Below are positions 1 through 8,253 of a stretch of 18,776 nt of DNA, in pieces. Below the pieces are notes generated by a model. That model was not told the origin of the DNA. It made no database searches and saw nothing but the letters and a program-made list of their open reading frames with translations. Source of the DNA: Gemmatimonadota bacterium (GTDB lineage: Bacteria > Latescibacterota > UBA2968 > UBA8231). The translations under genes were made by a program, and so were the position numbers. The stretch's first letter is position 1. Each line of letters starts with the position of its first letter. The stretch lies in contig JAPOYQ010000648.1 of the NCBI GenBank assembly GCA_026706505.1, forward strand, positions 1 to 18,776, written 5' to 3'.

Positions 1-2
1 TG

Positions 3-1877
3 GAGGAGGCCGCTTCGGTACTGTCGGTTTACGTCACCGCGTACTATTCGCTGATTCATCTTGCCCGCCTGCGCAAGGGCCAGCGCGTCCTCATCCACTC
101 AGCCATGGGTGGCGTCGGCCAAGCGGCCATCGCCCTAGCCAAGCACGCAGGAGCGGAGATCTACGCCACGGCCGGCAGTGAGAGCAAGCGCGAGCAACTG
201 CGCGCACTGGGCGTGCGCGCGGCGTTCGATTCGCACAGCTACGACTGGTACGACGAACTGATGGCGGCGACCGGCGGCGAGGGAGTTGACGTGGTACTGA
301 ACTCTCTAGCCGGCCGCCACATCACGCTGTGTCTGGAGGCGTTGCGGGCGGGCGGCTGGCACTGCGAGATCGGCAAGGTCGATATCTACTCCGACAACGC
401 GCTCAGCCTGAGCGTCTTCCGCAAGAACTTGCGCTTTGCAGCGATCGACATCGACCGCATGATGAGCGACGACCCAGTGCTGGCGCACGAACTTTCGCAG
501 GAGTGCATAAACCTGCTGGAGCAAGGTGCCGTGCCACCGTTGCCGATCACCTCCTTCTCCTACCGCGACTATGCCCAAGCACTGCGTTTGATGACCACCG
601 GCCAGCACACCGGGAAACTGGTCCTACAGGCACCGGGGGAACCGAGCGATCACTCACTCCCGATTGTCGATCTGCGCCCGTTTCTCGACCCTGACGCGAC
701 CTATCTAGTCACCGGCGGCATGGGCGGATTCGGCAAGCTGTTGCTGCCCTATCTGGCGTCCGCTGGTGCGCGTCATCTCACCTTGCTGGATCGCGACCCG
801 CAGCGCCGCCGCAGTGCGGACTGGGTACGGAAAACCAGTGCTCTGTGGTACCTCGCAGAAGAGATAGACATCGACATCGTCCAGGGCGACGTCGCCGAAG
901 AGGCGGACGTCCAGCGCTGTATCGCCGGATTGCAGCGGCCGCTGAAGGGCGTATTCCATCTCGCGGGCACGTTGGACGATTGCCTGCTAACCGACCTGAC
1001 GAACGAATCGCTGGCCAAGGTATTTGCACCCAAGGCGCGCGGAGCCCTCAATCTCCATCTGGCAACGGCCGACTGCCCCCTCGACCACTTCGTGCTGTTC
1101 TCTTCCATCGCCTCGACGTTGGGCAACCCGGGACAGATCAACTACAGCGCCGCCAACGGGTTTGTGGACGGGCTAGCGGCATTCCGCCGCCGCCAAGGGC
1201 TGCCCGCACTGTGCTACAACCTAGCTGCGGTCGCCGAGGCTGGCATGGCCTCGCGCAATCTGCACGTCCTGCGCATAACGCGGTCGTCGGGCATTCCGCC
1301 GATCAGCGCCGATTTCGCCATTACCAACCTCGATTACGCCATGCGCAGCATGGACGACCAGGATCACCTGATCACCGCCCTGTTCGCCCGCCCACCATTG
1401 ACAGTTGACTCGCCCGATTACATGCGCACCGGACGCGTGATTAACAACCCGGATGCATTCGCGGTCGATACCGGCGGCCAACTTACGCTGGACACCGTAG
1501 TGGATCAGATCGCCAGCAAGGTCGCCGAACTGTGCGGCCACGACGAAGGTGGCGTGGAGGAACCCTTGTCCAGCTTCGGACTCACGTCGATCTCGGTCGC
1601 CGAACTGGGGGGGTTCATCCGCATGCAGTTCAACTATCAGGTCAGCGCCCTCGAATTGATGACTACGGCCTCCTCGCTGTCGTTGGCTCAGGACATCATC
1701 CACGGCAAGAAGGATGCTGAAGAGGACCAAGCCGAGATGGATGCGACCGAACTAGCGGCCGACTCCCTTGCCGACCAGCAGCGCGTCCGCCGCGCACCAT
1801 CGGCTTTCGCCAACACACTCGCAGATCACTTTCCGCAGGGAGACGGTGCCGAATTGAGCACCTTCCCTGTGCGCTAG
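3..1877 (+). CDS. Modular polyketide synthase, C-terminal part (ER-KR-ACP), 5' end outside window
   Basis: The reading frame is open to the left edge, so this is the tail of a larger protein; the first visible residues (EEAASVLSVYVTAYYSLIHL) are already inside an enoylreductase domain. The domains run in this order. The ER domain spans about bases 3-640, with NADPH motif HSAMGGVGQAA. A ketoreductase begins near base 693 with TYLVTGGMGGFG; its catalytic residues are present: Lys in FAPKARGAL, Ser in LFSSIAS, Tyr at 1143-1145 in INYSAANG, and Asn. An acyl carrier protein spans about 1489-1700, with the phosphopantetheine Ser at 1587-1589 in FGLTSI. The KR carries an LDD motif (972-980), usual for B-type ketoreductases. 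An acidic, low-complexity tail of about 58 residues follows the ACP, and there is no thioesterase. KS, AT and DH are not visible and must lie upstream. The chain is probably released by the reductase encoded at 3664-6171. Confidence 0.95.
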   Translation, partial: EEAASVLSVYVTAYYSLIHLARLRKGQRVLIHSAMGGVGQAAIALAKHAGAEIYATAGSESKREQLRALGVRAAFDSHSYDWYDELMAATGGEGVDVVLNSLAGRHITLCLEALRAGGWHCEIGKVDIYSDNALSLSVFRKNLRFAAIDIDRMMSDDPVLAHELSQECINLLEQGAVPPLPITSFSYRDYAQALRLMTTGQHTGKLVLQAPGEPSDHSLPIVDLRPFLDPDATYLVTGGMGGFGKLLLPYLASAGARHLTLLDRDPQRRRSADWVRKTSALWYLAEEIDIDIVQGDVAEEADVQRCIAGLQRPLKGVFHLAGTLDDCLLTDLTNESLAKVFAPKARGALNLHLATADCPLDHFVLFSSIASTLGNPGQINYSAANGFVDGLAAFRRRQGLPALCYNLAAVAEAGMASRNLHVLRITRSSGIPPISADFAITNLDYAMRSMDDQDHLITALFARPPLTVDSPDYMRTGRVINNPDAFAVDTGGQLTLDTVVDQIASKVAELCGHDEGGVEEPLSSFGLTSISVAELGGFIRMQFNYQVSALELMTTASSLSLAQDIIHGKKDAEEDQAEMDATELAADSLADQQRVRRAPSAFANTLADHFPQGDGAELSTFPVR

Positions 1878-1884
1878 AGGGATA

Positions 1885-1890
1885 GAGGGA
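1885..1890 (+). promoter_or_regulatory. Ribosome binding site for the radical SAM gene
   Basis: The purine run GAGGGA lies eight bases before the ATG at 1899. It fixes the start and sits within the 21-base gap after the polyketide synthase stop, which fits co-transcription. Confidence 0.7.
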
Positions 1891-1898
1891 ATTTTGCC

Positions 1899-3623
1899 AT
1901 GCCTAATGCTCTTCTGGTTTATCCCGAACATCCACCAACCTACTGGGGGGGAAACTTTGCTCTGGAGATTGTGGGAATAAAGGCGGCCTTTCCACCTCTG
2001 GGTCTGCTCACTATCGCCGCGATGTTTCCACCGGAATACGACCTCCGCGTCGTGGATATGAATGTGACTTCCCTAAAGGAGTCGGACTTGGAGTGGGCTG
2101 ATATGGTGTTTACATCCACCATGATCGTTCAGCGAGTCTCTCTGCAGGCGGTTATCGAGCGATGTAATCAGGCTGGCGTTCCCGTGGTAGCAGGGGGACC
2201 CCACCCCACCACATTTCACGATGAGATCGAAGGCGTAGATCATTTTGTGCTAGATGAGGCTGAGGAAATCTTTCCAGAGTTCCTGCGAGATCTGGAAGGC
2301 GGTAAGGCCAAAGCGATTTATCGGGAGCCGCGCAAACCGGATGTGACCCAGACGCCTGTCCCACGCTTTGACCTCATCGATATGAAGAATTACGACATAA
2401 TGGGCGTGCAGTTCTCGCGTGGGTGTCCATTCGACTGTGAATTCTGCGACATCACCAAGCTCTATGGTCGCGTGCCCCGCACCAAGACCCCTGATCAGAT
2501 GGTGAACGAGTTTGAATTGCTGTATCAGTTGGGCTGGCGAGGTCAAGTTTTCCTGGTTGACGACAACTTCATCGGCAACAAGCGAGATGCGATGAATCTG
2601 CTGCCGGTGCTCGCCGATTGGCAAAGGGCCCATAGGTATCCCTTTACATTGACCACCGAAGCGAGTGTGAATCTCGCCCGCATGGATGAATTGATGGATG
2701 CTATGGTCGAAGCGGGTTTCGATACTGTGTTTCTGGGCATTGAAACCCCCAATCCCAAGGCATTGCTCAAGACCAAGAAACCGCAGAATATCAGCAAGCG
2801 GGAAGAGAATTATCTCTTCAATGCCGTTCGCAAAATCCAGCAGAAAGGGATGCAGGTTCAGGGAGGATTCATCTTGGGCCTAGATGATGATGATGAGGGT
2901 GTGTTTAATGCCCAGATCGAGTTTATCCAAAAGGTGGGCATTCCCGTGGCCCCAATCTATATGTTGACTGCTGTGAAGGGCACGGATATGTACAATCGTC
3001 TAAAGTCGGAAAACCGGATTTTGGAGGTTTCCATCGGGGGTAACGCTATGACCCTGAACTTCAAGCCAGAGATGGATCCCAAGATATTGATTGAGGGATA
3101 TCGACGCGTGACCGCCACGCTCTATGATTCGACGCTCGAGAACTATTTCAAGCGCTGCTTGACGTTGTTTGAGCACCTCAAGCCAGTCCCGCATCTGCTG
3201 AAACCAAGGAGTAAGAACGCGATTTATGCAGAGCTTATGGGTGTGCGCGGGCGGCTTTCTGCCAATCAAGTTCCCGCCTATATGAATTTCATCGCCAAAG
3301 TGGCCAAGAATCATCCTCAAATGCTCTCGAAAGCGATCCGTCTAGCTGGCCTAGGCTACCACTTTGAAAAAATCACCAGTCAGCAGAATGCTATCTATGG
3401 CTTTAAGGAATTTCTGTCTGCCGAGTTGGAGATGTTCAAGCAAGCACGAGTTCAGGATGGGGAAGAATTCAGCAACCAGAGGCAAGCGTTGTTCACGCGA
3501 GTCCATGCGCGTTACGAATCAATACCCAATGAATTTCGCTACAATGAAGATGGAATTGAACATGCTTTGGCGACTTTCCGATTCGCCGTGAATGCACAGG
3601 CAGAACACTTGGCGGCGATGTAA
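1899..3623 (+). CDS. B12-binding radical SAM protein, HpnP-like (DUF4070 type)
   Basis: The 574-residue protein has an N-terminal cobalamin-binding-like Rossmann domain (about 1-140) without the DxHxxG motif, then a radical SAM core with the cluster motif CPFDCEFC (Cys176, Cys180, Cys183). Sequences such as FPPLGLLTIAAMFPPEY, FCDITKLYGRVPRTKTP, VFLVDDNFIGNK and FLGIETPNP match the pattern I recall for hopanoid C-2 methylase HpnP and its relatives. The C-terminal part, beyond about residue 380, is longer than in HpnP. Family members use SAM and cobalamin to methylate or join unactivated carbons, often in lipids. Because it lies between a polyketide synthase and a chain-release enzyme, its substrate is more likely the polyketide or fatty chain than a hopanoid; no hopanoid gene is nearby. 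The gene is visibly AT-richer than its neighbours, especially after base 2880. The family is clear; the reaction and substrate are inferred. Confidence 0.95.
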   Translation: MPNALLVYPEHPPTYWGGNFALEIVGIKAAFPPLGLLTIAAMFPPEYDLRVVDMNVTSLKESDLEWADMVFTSTMIVQRVSLQAVIERCNQAGVPVVAGGPHPTTFHDEIEGVDHFVLDEAEEIFPEFLRDLEGGKAKAIYREPRKPDVTQTPVPRFDLIDMKNYDIMGVQFSRGCPFDCEFCDITKLYGRVPRTKTPDQMVNEFELLYQLGWRGQVFLVDDNFIGNKRDAMNLLPVLADWQRAHRYPFTLTTEASVNLARMDELMDAMVEAGFDTVFLGIETPNPKALLKTKKPQNISKREENYLFNAVRKIQQKGMQVQGGFILGLDDDDEGVFNAQIEFIQKVGIPVAPIYMLTAVKGTDMYNRLKSENRILEVSIGGNAMTLNFKPEMDPKILIEGYRRVTATLYDSTLENYFKRCLTLFEHLKPVPHLLKPRSKNAIYAELMGVRGRLSANQVPAYMNFIAKVAKNHPQMLSKAIRLAGLGYHFEKITSQQNAIYGFKEFLSAELEMFKQARVQDGEEFSNQRQALFTRVHARYESIPNEFRYNEDGIEHALATFRFAVNAQAEHLAAM

Positions 3624-3650
3624 CAAATAAATCCGAATTTGCACGATTTT

Positions 3651-3660
3651 AAGGAAAGGA
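3651..3660 (+). promoter_or_regulatory. Strong ribosome binding site for the reductase-sulfotransferase gene
   Basis: AAGGAAAGGA lies immediately before AAC-ATG, with the AGGA core at 3652-3655 about eight bases from the ATG at 3664. It supports this start and efficient translation of the third gene of the operon. Confidence 0.7.
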
Positions 3661-3663
3661 AAC

Positions 3664-6171
3664 ATGACCGAAAAAACCGTTGCCGACACGGCGGTGGCCC
3701 CGCTTGTTGGATCTTTGCCACCGCATTGCCAGAGAGACGTCGATACCCTGCGCCGATTCGTCCATACATCTGTCAGTCAGGGATCGCCGGCTGCTCCGGT
3801 GTCCCCGGTTGATTTTCGCGAGGTTTTGCTGACAGGGGCGACCGGATTCATCGGTCGTTTCCTCCTGCACGACCTTTTGCAGCAGCATGCCGACCTAATA
3901 GTGCACTGCGTCGTCCGGGCCGACCATGCAGAGCACGGGTTCGAGCGCCTGCGCGATGCCCTGCAGCATGCTGAAGTCTGGGATGAGGAATTCGCGCCGC
4001 GCATTCGCGTGGTGGTCGGCGACATCGCTGAGGTCCGATTCGGTTTGAGCGAAGCAGATTTCGCAGCTCTATGCCAGCGGATTGATGCGGTTTACCATTT
4101 TGCTGCCGAAATAAGTCTTGCTACTTCCTATACCGCCATACGCAAGCTCAATACGCTCAGCATTCGCAACGTACTCGAATTGTGTTTGCGCACGCGCTTC
4201 AAGCACCTGTTTTACGCTTCAACCATGGGTGTATTCCCGCAGTATATTTTCGCTTTCGCGCATGAATTCAAGCGCAGCAGCATCGACCACCAGATGCAGC
4301 CTGACCTTACAGAGATGAAGAGACGGTTCCCCATCGGTTTACTTGGCTACTCATGGAGCAAGCTGACATCCGAGCAGGGTCTTCTGTTTGCGCAGCAAGC
4401 CGGAATGCCTTTGGCGATTTTCCGGCTGCCGCATACCAATATTTCCAGTACGGGTTTCGTCCGGGCAAGCGATCTGGCGGTGAATATATTTGCTGCCGTG
4501 CTAGAGGCCGAAACCATGCCGGAAGAATTCACCTTTCGATCCGCCCACGACGAGTCGGTCGATACGTTGAGTCGAGCCTGTACTGCCATCTCCTTGAATC
4601 CCCGAAGGCGTTTCACCATCTACCATTGCTGCAACCCGCAGTTGGATACTTACGAACTCGAACTCGCCGATTTCGGGACCTATTTGCCCGAGGTTCCCTA
4701 CGAGTCGTTCAAGCGCGTCTGCCAAGCCAGCGAGAGCTCACCGCTTAACGGACATTGGGCGGTGCTCGATCATTTTGCGAAGTATTGGTTTAGTCAGGAT
4801 AAACCTAAGGACAGGTTGCCCATTTCAGACCGCGCTCTCCGGGAAGACTGTCCGCACCCGATCAATTGGCCGGGCGTGTTTACCAAGCTTCGACACTCCT
4901 ACCGGTGGGTCATGGCCCACCCGTGGCAATGGCCCCATCCCATTTCCTACGGCCGCTTGGATTTCAATTGCCTGCTCACTCGCGCCGAGCGCTATGCCGA
5001 GGATCACGGCGTCTCCTTCGACCGGGCCTATCCCACCTGGCTGCGTCGAAATTTGGAGCAATTGGTTCGAGCTGTAAATGCATCCGATTTCATGAAGTTG
5101 GAGGAAAACCTTCCTGGTGTCATCTACGACTTCAGCCGTCTCTTGAGAAACAACGCCGCCTTCGCTCGTGAACGGCGGCAGCGTCCGGAAATCGAACGGG
5201 AGGAGATCACCTGCCCGGTTTTCATTGTTGGAATCAACCGTACCGGCACCACTTTTCTGCACCGTCTATTGGCTCGCGATGAGCGGTTTTGGGCCCCACG
5301 TGTTTACGAGTACGCCGCTCCAATTCTCTCAAAAGAGGCATATGCCACCATAGGGGGCACACCCGAGGACCCCCGCCGGGCGCACGTCAAGGAGAGGCTT
5401 GGGTCGTCTGAAGTCAGGGAGCGTTTCAAGGGGGTTCACGACTTCGACATCGACGAGCCGGCTGAGGATTTTCCCATCTTGGAAATGGTCTTTGGTTCGT
5501 GGACATCTACGGTTCGATTCCGTATTCCGGAATTCGGCCGATGGCTGGAAGTCAACGGTACACGGCATTCCTATGCCCACCACCGCCGCATCATGCAGCA
5601 CTTGACCTGGCAGCGCCGTCAGCGCCAACTCCAACATCAGGGACAGTGGTTGTTCAAGATGCCCATTCATCTCATGGAATTGGAAAATCTCGTCCAAACT
5701 TATCCCGATGCCCTTTTCATTCAGACTCACCGCAGCCCTGTCCAATTCATGGGTTCATGGAATAGCTTCGTGGAACGAGCCCGCTCCATTATCAGCGATC
5801 CACAGTCACGAGAAAGCCTCGGTGCCGAGCAGTTGGACTTCATGAGCGGCATGATGGACAGGGGCGTGCGCTTCCGGGAAAACCATCCCGAATTGGAGCA
5901 CCGCTGGATGGACGTGAACTACGTCGATCTGATCGAGGATCCGTTTGGTGTAGTTCGCAGCATCTATAAACATTTCGGCTGGACCTTGGAACAAGCAGCT
6001 ATCGACGCCATGGAAGACTGGCAGTTCCGACAGGCAGAGCAACGCCGACAGGAGAAGCGACATCGCTACGACCTGCAGGATTACGGTCTCACCCCAGAGA
6101 AAGTCACTGCCGCATTCGCGCGGTATCGGGACTTCATCACCACACGCGGCATTCGGTCCTCCCGTTCGTGA
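3664..6171 (+). CDS. Thioester reductase-sulfotransferase fusion protein
   Basis: This 835-residue protein has two catalytic halves. Residues about 50-410 form an extended short-chain reductase of the thioester-reductase type: NAD(P) motif TGATGFIG (57-64), Ser186/Thr187 in YASTMGVF, and Tyr229/Lys233 in YSWSK. Such domains release an ACP-bound chain as an aldehyde, or as an alcohol after a second reduction. Residues about 430-835 form a Sulfotransfer_3-like sulfotransferase: PAPS 5'-phosphosulfate loop FIVGINRTGTTFLHRLL (520-536), the candidate catalytic His592 in VHDFDIDEPAEDF, and the 3'-phosphate site with Arg690 and Ser698 in THRSPVQFMGSWNSF. No ACP and no thioesterase are present. Following a polyketide synthase without a thioesterase, it probably releases the chain reductively and may sulfate the new hydroxyl. 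CurM of the curacin pathway and cyanobacterial olefin synthases use ST-TE instead, which gives an alkene. Both domain calls are firm; the coupled reaction is inference. Confidence 0.93.
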   Translation: MTEKTVADTAVAPLVGSLPPHCQRDVDTLRRFVHTSVSQGSPAAPVSPVDFREVLLTGATGFIGRFLLHDLLQQHADLIVHCVVRADHAEHGFERLRDALQHAEVWDEEFAPRIRVVVGDIAEVRFGLSEADFAALCQRIDAVYHFAAEISLATSYTAIRKLNTLSIRNVLELCLRTRFKHLFYASTMGVFPQYIFAFAHEFKRSSIDHQMQPDLTEMKRRFPIGLLGYSWSKLTSEQGLLFAQQAGMPLAIFRLPHTNISSTGFVRASDLAVNIFAAVLEAETMPEEFTFRSAHDESVDTLSRACTAISLNPRRRFTIYHCCNPQLDTYELELADFGTYLPEVPYESFKRVCQASESSPLNGHWAVLDHFAKYWFSQDKPKDRLPISDRALREDCPHPINWPGVFTKLRHSYRWVMAHPWQWPHPISYGRLDFNCLLTRAERYAEDHGVSFDRAYPTWLRRNLEQLVRAVNASDFMKLEENLPGVIYDFSRLLRNNAAFARERRQRPEIEREEITCPVFIVGINRTGTTFLHRLLARDERFWAPRVYEYAAPILSKEAYATIGGTPEDPRRAHVKERLGSSEVRERFKGVHDFDIDEPAEDFPILEMVFGSWTSTVRFRIPEFGRWLEVNGTRHSYAHHRRIMQHLTWQRRQRQLQHQGQWLFKMPIHLMELENLVQTYPDALFIQTHRSPVQFMGSWNSFVERARSIISDPQSRESLGAEQLDFMSGMMDRGVRFRENHPELEHRWMDVNYVDLIEDPFGVVRSIYKHFGWTLEQAAIDAMEDWQFRQAEQRRQEKRHRYDLQDYGLTPEKVTAAFARYRDFITTRGIRSSRS

Positions 6172-6193
6172 ACAACGGCGGACGGCTGGCGCG

Positions 6194-6925
6194 TCACAAC
6201 TTCAGCCTCTTAAAAATGCGCTCGGGGATGCTCTTGATCACCAGCATGATCCAGCGCCAAAAAAACGGCGTGTAGAGCACGTCTTTCTTTTGCCGATAGG
6301 CGCGCACAATGTCCGCGGCCACTCTCTCCGGCGGAGCGACCAAAAAAAGTCCGTCAAGCCCCTCCGTCATAGGCGTATCGACGAATCCAGGCTTGACGGT
6401 CAAGACATGTACAGATGTCGCGGCCAGCCGGTTGCGCAGCCCCTGCAAAAAAATCGACAGCCCCCCCTTAGCCGACCCATACGCGTAGTTGCCCTGGCGG
6501 CCCCGGTCGCCAGCCACAGACGAAATGGCGATGATGCCAGTCAGCGTGTCCCTTTCCTCTAAATAATTAGCCAAATGCGCCAGCGCGATGACCGCGCCGG
6601 TAAAATTGGCGTTGAGGATGTGGGCTAGTTCATCCGTATCGCGCTGCGCAGCGCGTTCGTCTCCGAGATAGCCGAAGGCGAGGACGACCAAGTCGAAGGG
6701 ACCGCCGCGCTCGTGCACCTGCTGCGGCAAGCGCGCCAACGCCGCAAAGTCCAAGGCGTCGAACTCGAACAGTTCCACCTCGCACGAGTTCCTGAGCCGC
6801 AAGTCCGCGGCAAAAGGCTCCAATTCGCTACACCCGCGAGCGGCCAGCGCAAAGTCATAGCCGTCGAGGCGCTCGACGATGGCTTGGGCAATCGCCGACT
6901 TGGCCCCCAAAACCAAGGCCCTCAC
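6194..6925 (-). CDS. dprE2: DprE2-like short-chain dehydrogenase (decaprenylphosphoryl-2-keto-pentose reductase family)
   Basis: The 243-residue protein is a classical short-chain dehydrogenase. It has an altered N-terminal glycine motif, GAKSAIAQA, a structural FGYLGD segment, Ser135/Ser136 in AISSVAGDRGRQGN, and the catalytic pair Tyr149/Lys153 in YGSAKGGL. The ending RWIMLVIKSIPERIFKRLKL closely matches the end of mycobacterial DprE2 as I remember it. DprE2 reduces the 2-keto intermediate made by DprE1, using NADH, to finish the epimerisation of polyprenyl-phosphoryl ribose to arabinose. It starts with GTG and overlaps the stop codon of the upstream DprE1-like gene by four bases (6922-6925), so translation is probably coupled. 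The C-terminal basic, hydrophobic stretch could touch the membrane. The substrate in this organism is inferred from the pair, not shown. Confidence 0.92.
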   Translation of the reverse strand: MRALVLGAKSAIAQAIVERLDGYDFALAARGCSELEPFAADLRLRNSCEVELFEFDALDFAALARLPQQVHERGGPFDLVVLAFGYLGDERAAQRDTDELAHILNANFTGAVIALAHLANYLEERDTLTGIIAISSVAGDRGRQGNYAYGSAKGGLSIFLQGLRNRLAATSVHVLTVKPGFVDTPMTEGLDGLFLVAPPERVAADIVRAYRQKKDVLYTPFFWRWIMLVIKSIPERIFKRLKL

Positions 6926-8253
6926 GTAATCCCCAAGCGGTCAGACAGACAGGAGCGGAAGCGGCATTCGGGGTCGTACTTGCGCTTGACCGCTTTGAAC
7001 TGTCTTAGTTGCGGATACATGGCGGCGAAATCCTCCCTTTCCAAAATGGCGTCTTTGGCCAGATAGACGCGGCCTTTGGCCTCGACGATGATCTTGTTCA
7101 GTTCACGCAAGAAGGTAATCGTCCCAGAGTCGCGCAAGGGAATGTCCAGCGCGAGGGTATAACCCGCGATGGGAAAAGAAAGCAAGCCCTCGCTCGGCGG
7201 CCCAAACGTCTTGAGCACGGCCAAGGGCGAAGCCACGCCCTGGCGGGCGATGCGCCCGAACAAGTCGGCGATCACCTCCGCGCCATCGGCATAGGGCACG
7301 GCGATCTGGTACTGCAAAAAGCCCCGACGGCCGTACAGGCGGTTCCAGCCGCGGATGGCATCGAGCGGATAGAAGTACGGGTCGTAGTGGACGAGCACGT
7401 CGGTCGCACGGCGCACTTGGCGATGGTAATACAGAGAATTAAACACCTTCAGCGACTTGGCATTGAGCACGCCGCTGGGCAAGAAAAACGGCACGGCCCA
7501 GCGGCCATCGCCGTGGATGGTAAAGGGCGGCTTGCCCCTGAGATCGCACTCGTCGGCGTGTTCCCCCAACAGCACGTGACCGCGGCCTAGCTTCCGGCCC
7601 GTTTGTAGCCCGTCGATCCACGCGACCGAATAGGTGTACTGATGCTGAGTCTCCGTGCAAACGCCACACGTCTCAGCCCAATTCGCCGTCTTGATGGCGC
7701 GCTGCCGGATGTACGCCGACGGCACCTTTTTCAGCCGCAGCGTCGCCGCATAGATAAATCCCGTCAAACCCATGCCGCCGAGCGTAGCCCAAAACAGATC
7801 GGCGCACTCATTGCGCGAGCAGCGCACTAGCGAGCCATCGGCCAACACCATGTCCAGCGATTCGACAAAGGCGGCGATGGACCCCTCGGCGTGATGGTTT
7901 TTGCCATGGACATCCGCAGCAATGCAGCCGCCGAGCGTGGGGAACTTGGTCCCCGGCGTAACGGGCGGGAAAAAGCCCTGGGGCAGGGCAAAGCGGATGA
8001 TCTCCGCGAAGGTAATGCCTGCTTGCGCGCGCAAAAGCCCGCGCTGCGGATCGAAGGCGAGCAGGTGCTTGAGGGGCAAGGTAGAGACGACGCGCTCGTA
8101 CAGGCAGGCGTCGCCGTACGAGCGGCAATTGCCCTGGGGCAAAATCGGGGTCTCGGCAGCGCGACCGAGGTCGCTTAGATAGCGCGCGCGCTGAACCGAG
8201 GCGGCGACGAGCGGGTACAGCCCCCAGCCGCTAGTGGCGATTTTTTTATTCAA
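6922..8253 (-). CDS. dprE1: DprE1-like FAD-dependent oxidase (decaprenylphosphoryl ribose 2'-oxidase family)
   Basis: The 443-residue flavoprotein has a PCMH-type FAD domain: PQGNCRSYGDACL (about 39-51) and VTPGTKFPTLGGCIAADVHG followed by KNHH (98-121). The HGKNHH block is diagnostic of DprE1. The C-terminal domain contains RVYLAKD with Lys400, matching the catalytic lysine (Lys418) of the mycobacterial enzyme. At the site of Cys387, the residue attacked by benzothiazinones, this protein reads GYTLALDIP with Ala368. The family oxidises the 2'-hydroxyl of polyprenyl-phosphoryl ribose to the keto form. The start chosen is TTG at 8251-8253; it has no clear ribosome binding site, and an in-frame stop about 30 bases upstream prevents a longer start. 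It lies divergent from glgB and directly ahead of the DprE2-like gene. The family call is strong; the lipid carrier and final glycan are unknown. Confidence 0.93.
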   Translation of the reverse strand: MNKKIATSGWGLYPLVAASVQRARYLSDLGRAAETPILPQGNCRSYGDACLYERVVSTLPLKHLLAFDPQRGLLRAQAGITFAEIIRFALPQGFFPPVTPGTKFPTLGGCIAADVHGKNHHAEGSIAAFVESLDMVLADGSLVRCSRNECADLFWATLGGMGLTGFIYAATLRLKKVPSAYIRQRAIKTANWAETCGVCTETQHQYTYSVAWIDGLQTGRKLGRGHVLLGEHADECDLRGKPPFTIHGDGRWAVPFFLPSGVLNAKSLKVFNSLYYHRQVRRATDVLVHYDPYFYPLDAIRGWNRLYGRRGFLQYQIAVPYADGAEVIADLFGRIARQGVASPLAVLKTFGPPSEGLLSFPIAGYTLALDIPLRDSGTITFLRELNKIIVEAKGRVYLAKDAILEREDFAAMYPQLRQFKAVKRKYDPECRFRSCLSDRLGIT

